Assembly: GCA_963702705.1 (NCBI GenBank)
Contig: CAVPDR010000002.1
Coordinates: forward strand, 992,001 to 1,056,000
Length of the DNA stretch: 64,000 nucleotides
Direction of reading: 5' to 3'
Source of the DNA: VRUE01 sp963702705
GTDB lineage: Bacteria > Actinomycetota > Thermoleophilia > Solirubrobacterales > 70-9
Under the pieces are notes generated by a model that was not told where the DNA came from, did not search any database, and saw nothing but the letters and a program-made list of their open reading frames with translations. Position 1 is the stretch's first letter. Each line of letters starts with the position of its first letter. Positions 61,828 to 64,000 of the stretch are shown one piece after another. The translations under genes and the position numbers were made by a program.

Positions 61828-62603
61828 TCAGCGACCCTCGAAGGTCGCGTGGCCCGGCCCGCCGTGCTCGAGGAAGGTCTTGACCGCGCGCTGCAGGTCC
61901 TCGGTCGCGAACAGCTCGCCCGCCTCGGTGCGGATCGTCTCGTCGGCGGCCGCGACGCCGCCCTCGCGGTAGCGGCGCAGGACGAGCTTGGTCATCGCGT
62001 GGGCCTTGGTCGGGCCCGCCGCCAGCTCCGCGGCGAAGGCGCGCGCCCGCTCATCGAAGCCCTCGTCGTCGAAGACCCGGTTGACGACGTTCCAGCGCTC
62101 CAGCTGCTCGGCGCCGAAGAGCTCGCCGGTCATCACGAACTCTCGGGCGCGACCGCTGCCGGCGCGCTCGGCGAGGCGCTGCGTGCCGCCCATCGACGGC
62201 GTCAGGCCGACCACTTTCTCGACCAGGCCGAACTTGGCCGAGCGGGCGGCGAGGATCAGGTCGCAGCCGAGCGCCAACTCGAAGGCCGCGGTCAGGGTCA
62301 GCGCGTGGGCGGCGAAGACGACCGGCAGCGGCAGCGCTTCGACCCGCTCGACCACGCCGATCAGCTCGATCCCAGAGCTCGCTCGCCCGCTCCGGCGTCA
62401 GCCCGTCGAACTCGGCGACGTTGACGCCACCGGAGACGGCGCGGCCCTCGGCCCGGAACAGCAGCGCGCGCGGCGGGTCGGCCTCGACCGCCTCGATCGT
62501 CGCCTGCAGCGCCTCGAACATCGCGCCGGTCGAAGAGGTTCAGCGGCGGGCTGTCGAGGGTGGCGACGGCCAGCCCCCGCTCGCGCTCCAGTCGAATCGA
62601 CAT
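61828..62603 (-). CDS. Enoyl-CoA hydratase/isomerase family protein, two frameshifts
   Basis: From ATG 62603: SIRLERERGLAVATLDSPPLNLFD. After one extra base near 62527 it reads MFEALQATIEAVEADPPRALLFRAEGRAVSGGVNVAEFDGL. After another near 62375 it reads VERVEALPLPVVFAAHALTLTAAFELALGCDLILAARSAKFGLVEKVVGLTPSMGGTQRLAERAG and the C-terminal helices. SGGVNVAEF and CDLILAA...FGLVEK.GL.P..GGTQRL form the crotonase oxyanion pocket. One of the usual active-site glutamates is not obvious. Restored length is ~257 residues. Confidence 0.85.
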
Positions 62604-62730
62604 GGGCAGACCCTATGCCAGTCCGCGTGCCCTGAGGCGTTCTGGGGCCAAGCGGGACAAGGAAGAGGGGCCGGAAGGCTTCTGCCTTTCGGCGACCGAT
62701 GACGCAGTAACGCGCCGGCACCAGGGCGCC

Positions 62731-64000
62731 TCAGGGCACGCGGTGGACCTCGAAGAAATTGGTCCCCAATTCCTGCTCCGGCAGGCCCGCGGTGATCGCG
62801 ATCAGCTCGCCGGAGGCGGCGATGCCCTGTTCGCCCGCCAGCGCGGCGCTGTCCTGGAGCAGCGCCCGGATGTCGGTCTCCTGCTCGTGCAGCACGGCCC
62901 TGACGCCGAAGAGCAGGTTGAGCCGGCGCACGGTCTCGATCCGCGGCGAGATCGCCAGCACCGGCACGTTGGGACGGTGGGCGGAGATCAGCCGCGCGGT
63001 GCGCCCGCTCGTCGTCGGCACGACCAGGGCCGCGAGGCCGAGGCGGTAGACCGCGCCGACCGCTCCCTGCGCGACCGAGTCGGCGACGTCCTGGGTCGCC
63101 TGGTCGGTGCGGCCGAAGAGCCACTCGCCGTAGGGCAGGTCGGGCTCGGTGGCACGGGCGATCTGGTCCATCACCCGCACCGCCTCGATCGGGTGCTGGC
63201 CGACCGCGGTCTCCTCGGAGAGCATCACTGCGTCGCTGCCGTCGTAGATCGCGTTGGCGACGTCGGTCACCTCGGCCCGCGTCGGCCGCCGCGCGATCAC
63301 CATCGAGGCCAGCATCTGGGTCGCCGTGATCGCCGGCTTGGAGCGGCGCCCGGCGGCGCGGATCAGGCGCTTCTGCACGACCGGCACCTGCGCCAGCGGC
63401 AGCTCGATCCCGAGGTCGCCGCGGGCGACCATGATCCCGCCGGTCGCCGCGGCGACGATCTCCTCGGCGTTCTCGGCCGCCGCCTGCTTCTCGATCTTGG
63501 CGATCAGCGGGATGTCGGAGCCGAGCGCGCGCAGCCGCTCGCTCACCGGCTCTAGGTCGGCGGCGGTGGAGACGAAGGAGACGGCAAGCAGGTCGACGCC
63601 TTGCTCGACCGCGAACTCGACCCAGCCGAGGTCGCCGGCGGTCGCCGCCGGGGTGACTGATGCCGGGCACGTTCATCCCCTTGTGCGAAGAGAGGGTGCC
63701 GCCGACCTCGACCTCGCAGTCGATGCCGCCGTCTTCGGGCCCGCGCACGCGCAGGCGGATCGAGCCGTCGGCGAGGTAGACGGGTTCGTCCTCGCGCAGC
63801 GAGGTGACGCCCGGCCAGGTGACCGGGATCGTCTCGCGGTCGCCCTCGACCTCCTGCGGCGTCAGCTTCACGTGCATGCCGGTCTCCGAGCTCGGCGACG
63901 TCGCCGCGCAGCTCGCCGATCCGCAGCTTCGGCCCGGGCAGATCGCCGAGCACCGCGACCTCGCGCCCGGCCCGCTCGGCGGCGGCGCGGATCGCCTCGA
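62731..64000 (-). CDS. pyk: Pyruvate kinase, partial and frameshifted
   Basis: The N-terminus is beyond the window. Visible: DLPGPKLRIGELRGDVAEL, a beta-barrel B domain, then LLAVSFVSTAADLEPV, IPLIAKIEKQAAAENAEEIVAAATGGIMVARGDLGIELPL (catalytic Lys in the KIEK motif and the metal-binding acids) and SKPAITATQMLASM. SDAVMLSEETAVGQHPIEAV and the C-terminal domain to HRVP follow. Single-base breaks occur near 63885 and 63650. It converts phosphoenolpyruvate and ADP to pyruvate and ATP. MNVPGI replaces the usual KGVNLPG. Confidence 0.93.

Overview
The window is GC-rich and densely coded, with short spacers and many 4-8 bp start/stop overlaps. Gene content (bd oxidase, EfeUBO iron uptake, PknB-type kinase with an extracellular propeller, USP/CsbD/DUF4235 stress genes, LtrA, poxvirus-type topoisomerase IB) points to an actinobacterium, most likely class Thermoleophilia (Solirubrobacterales). 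That placement is inference from gene content, not a phylogeny.

Layout. 0-2.6 kb: end of a fatty-acid desaturase, a cyclopropane fatty acid synthase, and a first HTH + nucleotidyltransferase pair. 2.6-12.3 kb (minus): Ser/Thr kinase, transketolase, transaldolase, glucose-6-phosphate isomerase, cydA, cydB and a HAD phosphatase, almost end to end. 12.4-16.5 kb: secreted TolB-like propeller, FHA regulator, rpiA, FAD oxidase. 16.5-17.4 kb: a second HTH + nucleotidyltransferase pair with a palindromic operator. 17.4-20.6 kb: pgl, gnd and divergent zwf, so almost the whole pentose phosphate pathway lies within 15 kb. 20.7-24.1 kb: efeU-efeB-efeO behind two iron-box-like palindromes. 24.2-35.6 kb: recQ and a varied set of secreted, membrane and redox proteins. 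35.7-42.2 kb: a likely uptake and oxygenase catabolic unit (GntR regulator, branched-chain-amino-acid-type ABC transporter with a fused permease-ATPase, Rieske oxygenase, binding lipoprotein). 42.3-46.8 kb: small metabolic genes, a P450 and topoisomerase IB. 46.8-52.8 kb: stress-type genes and an MmpL-like transporter. 52.9-54.0 kb: flavoprotein monooxygenase.

54.18-61.21 kb is an integrated island. A complete tRNA-Arg(ACG) stands at the right end and a copy of only its 3' part stands at the left end. Inside are a winged-helix gene, a likely toxin-antitoxin pair, an unusual class II tRNA with a UUC anticodon loop, a DUF5343 protein, and a tyrosine recombinase cut in two by an IS110-family element. 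The island therefore looks immobilised. 61.3-64 kb returns to core genes (thioesterase, enoyl-CoA hydratase, pyruvate kinase).

Caution: at least twelve conserved genes carry single-base frameshifts, both insertions and deletions, densest after 60 kb. This looks more like residual assembly error than real gene decay, so broken frames should be verified before any gene is called a pseudogene.
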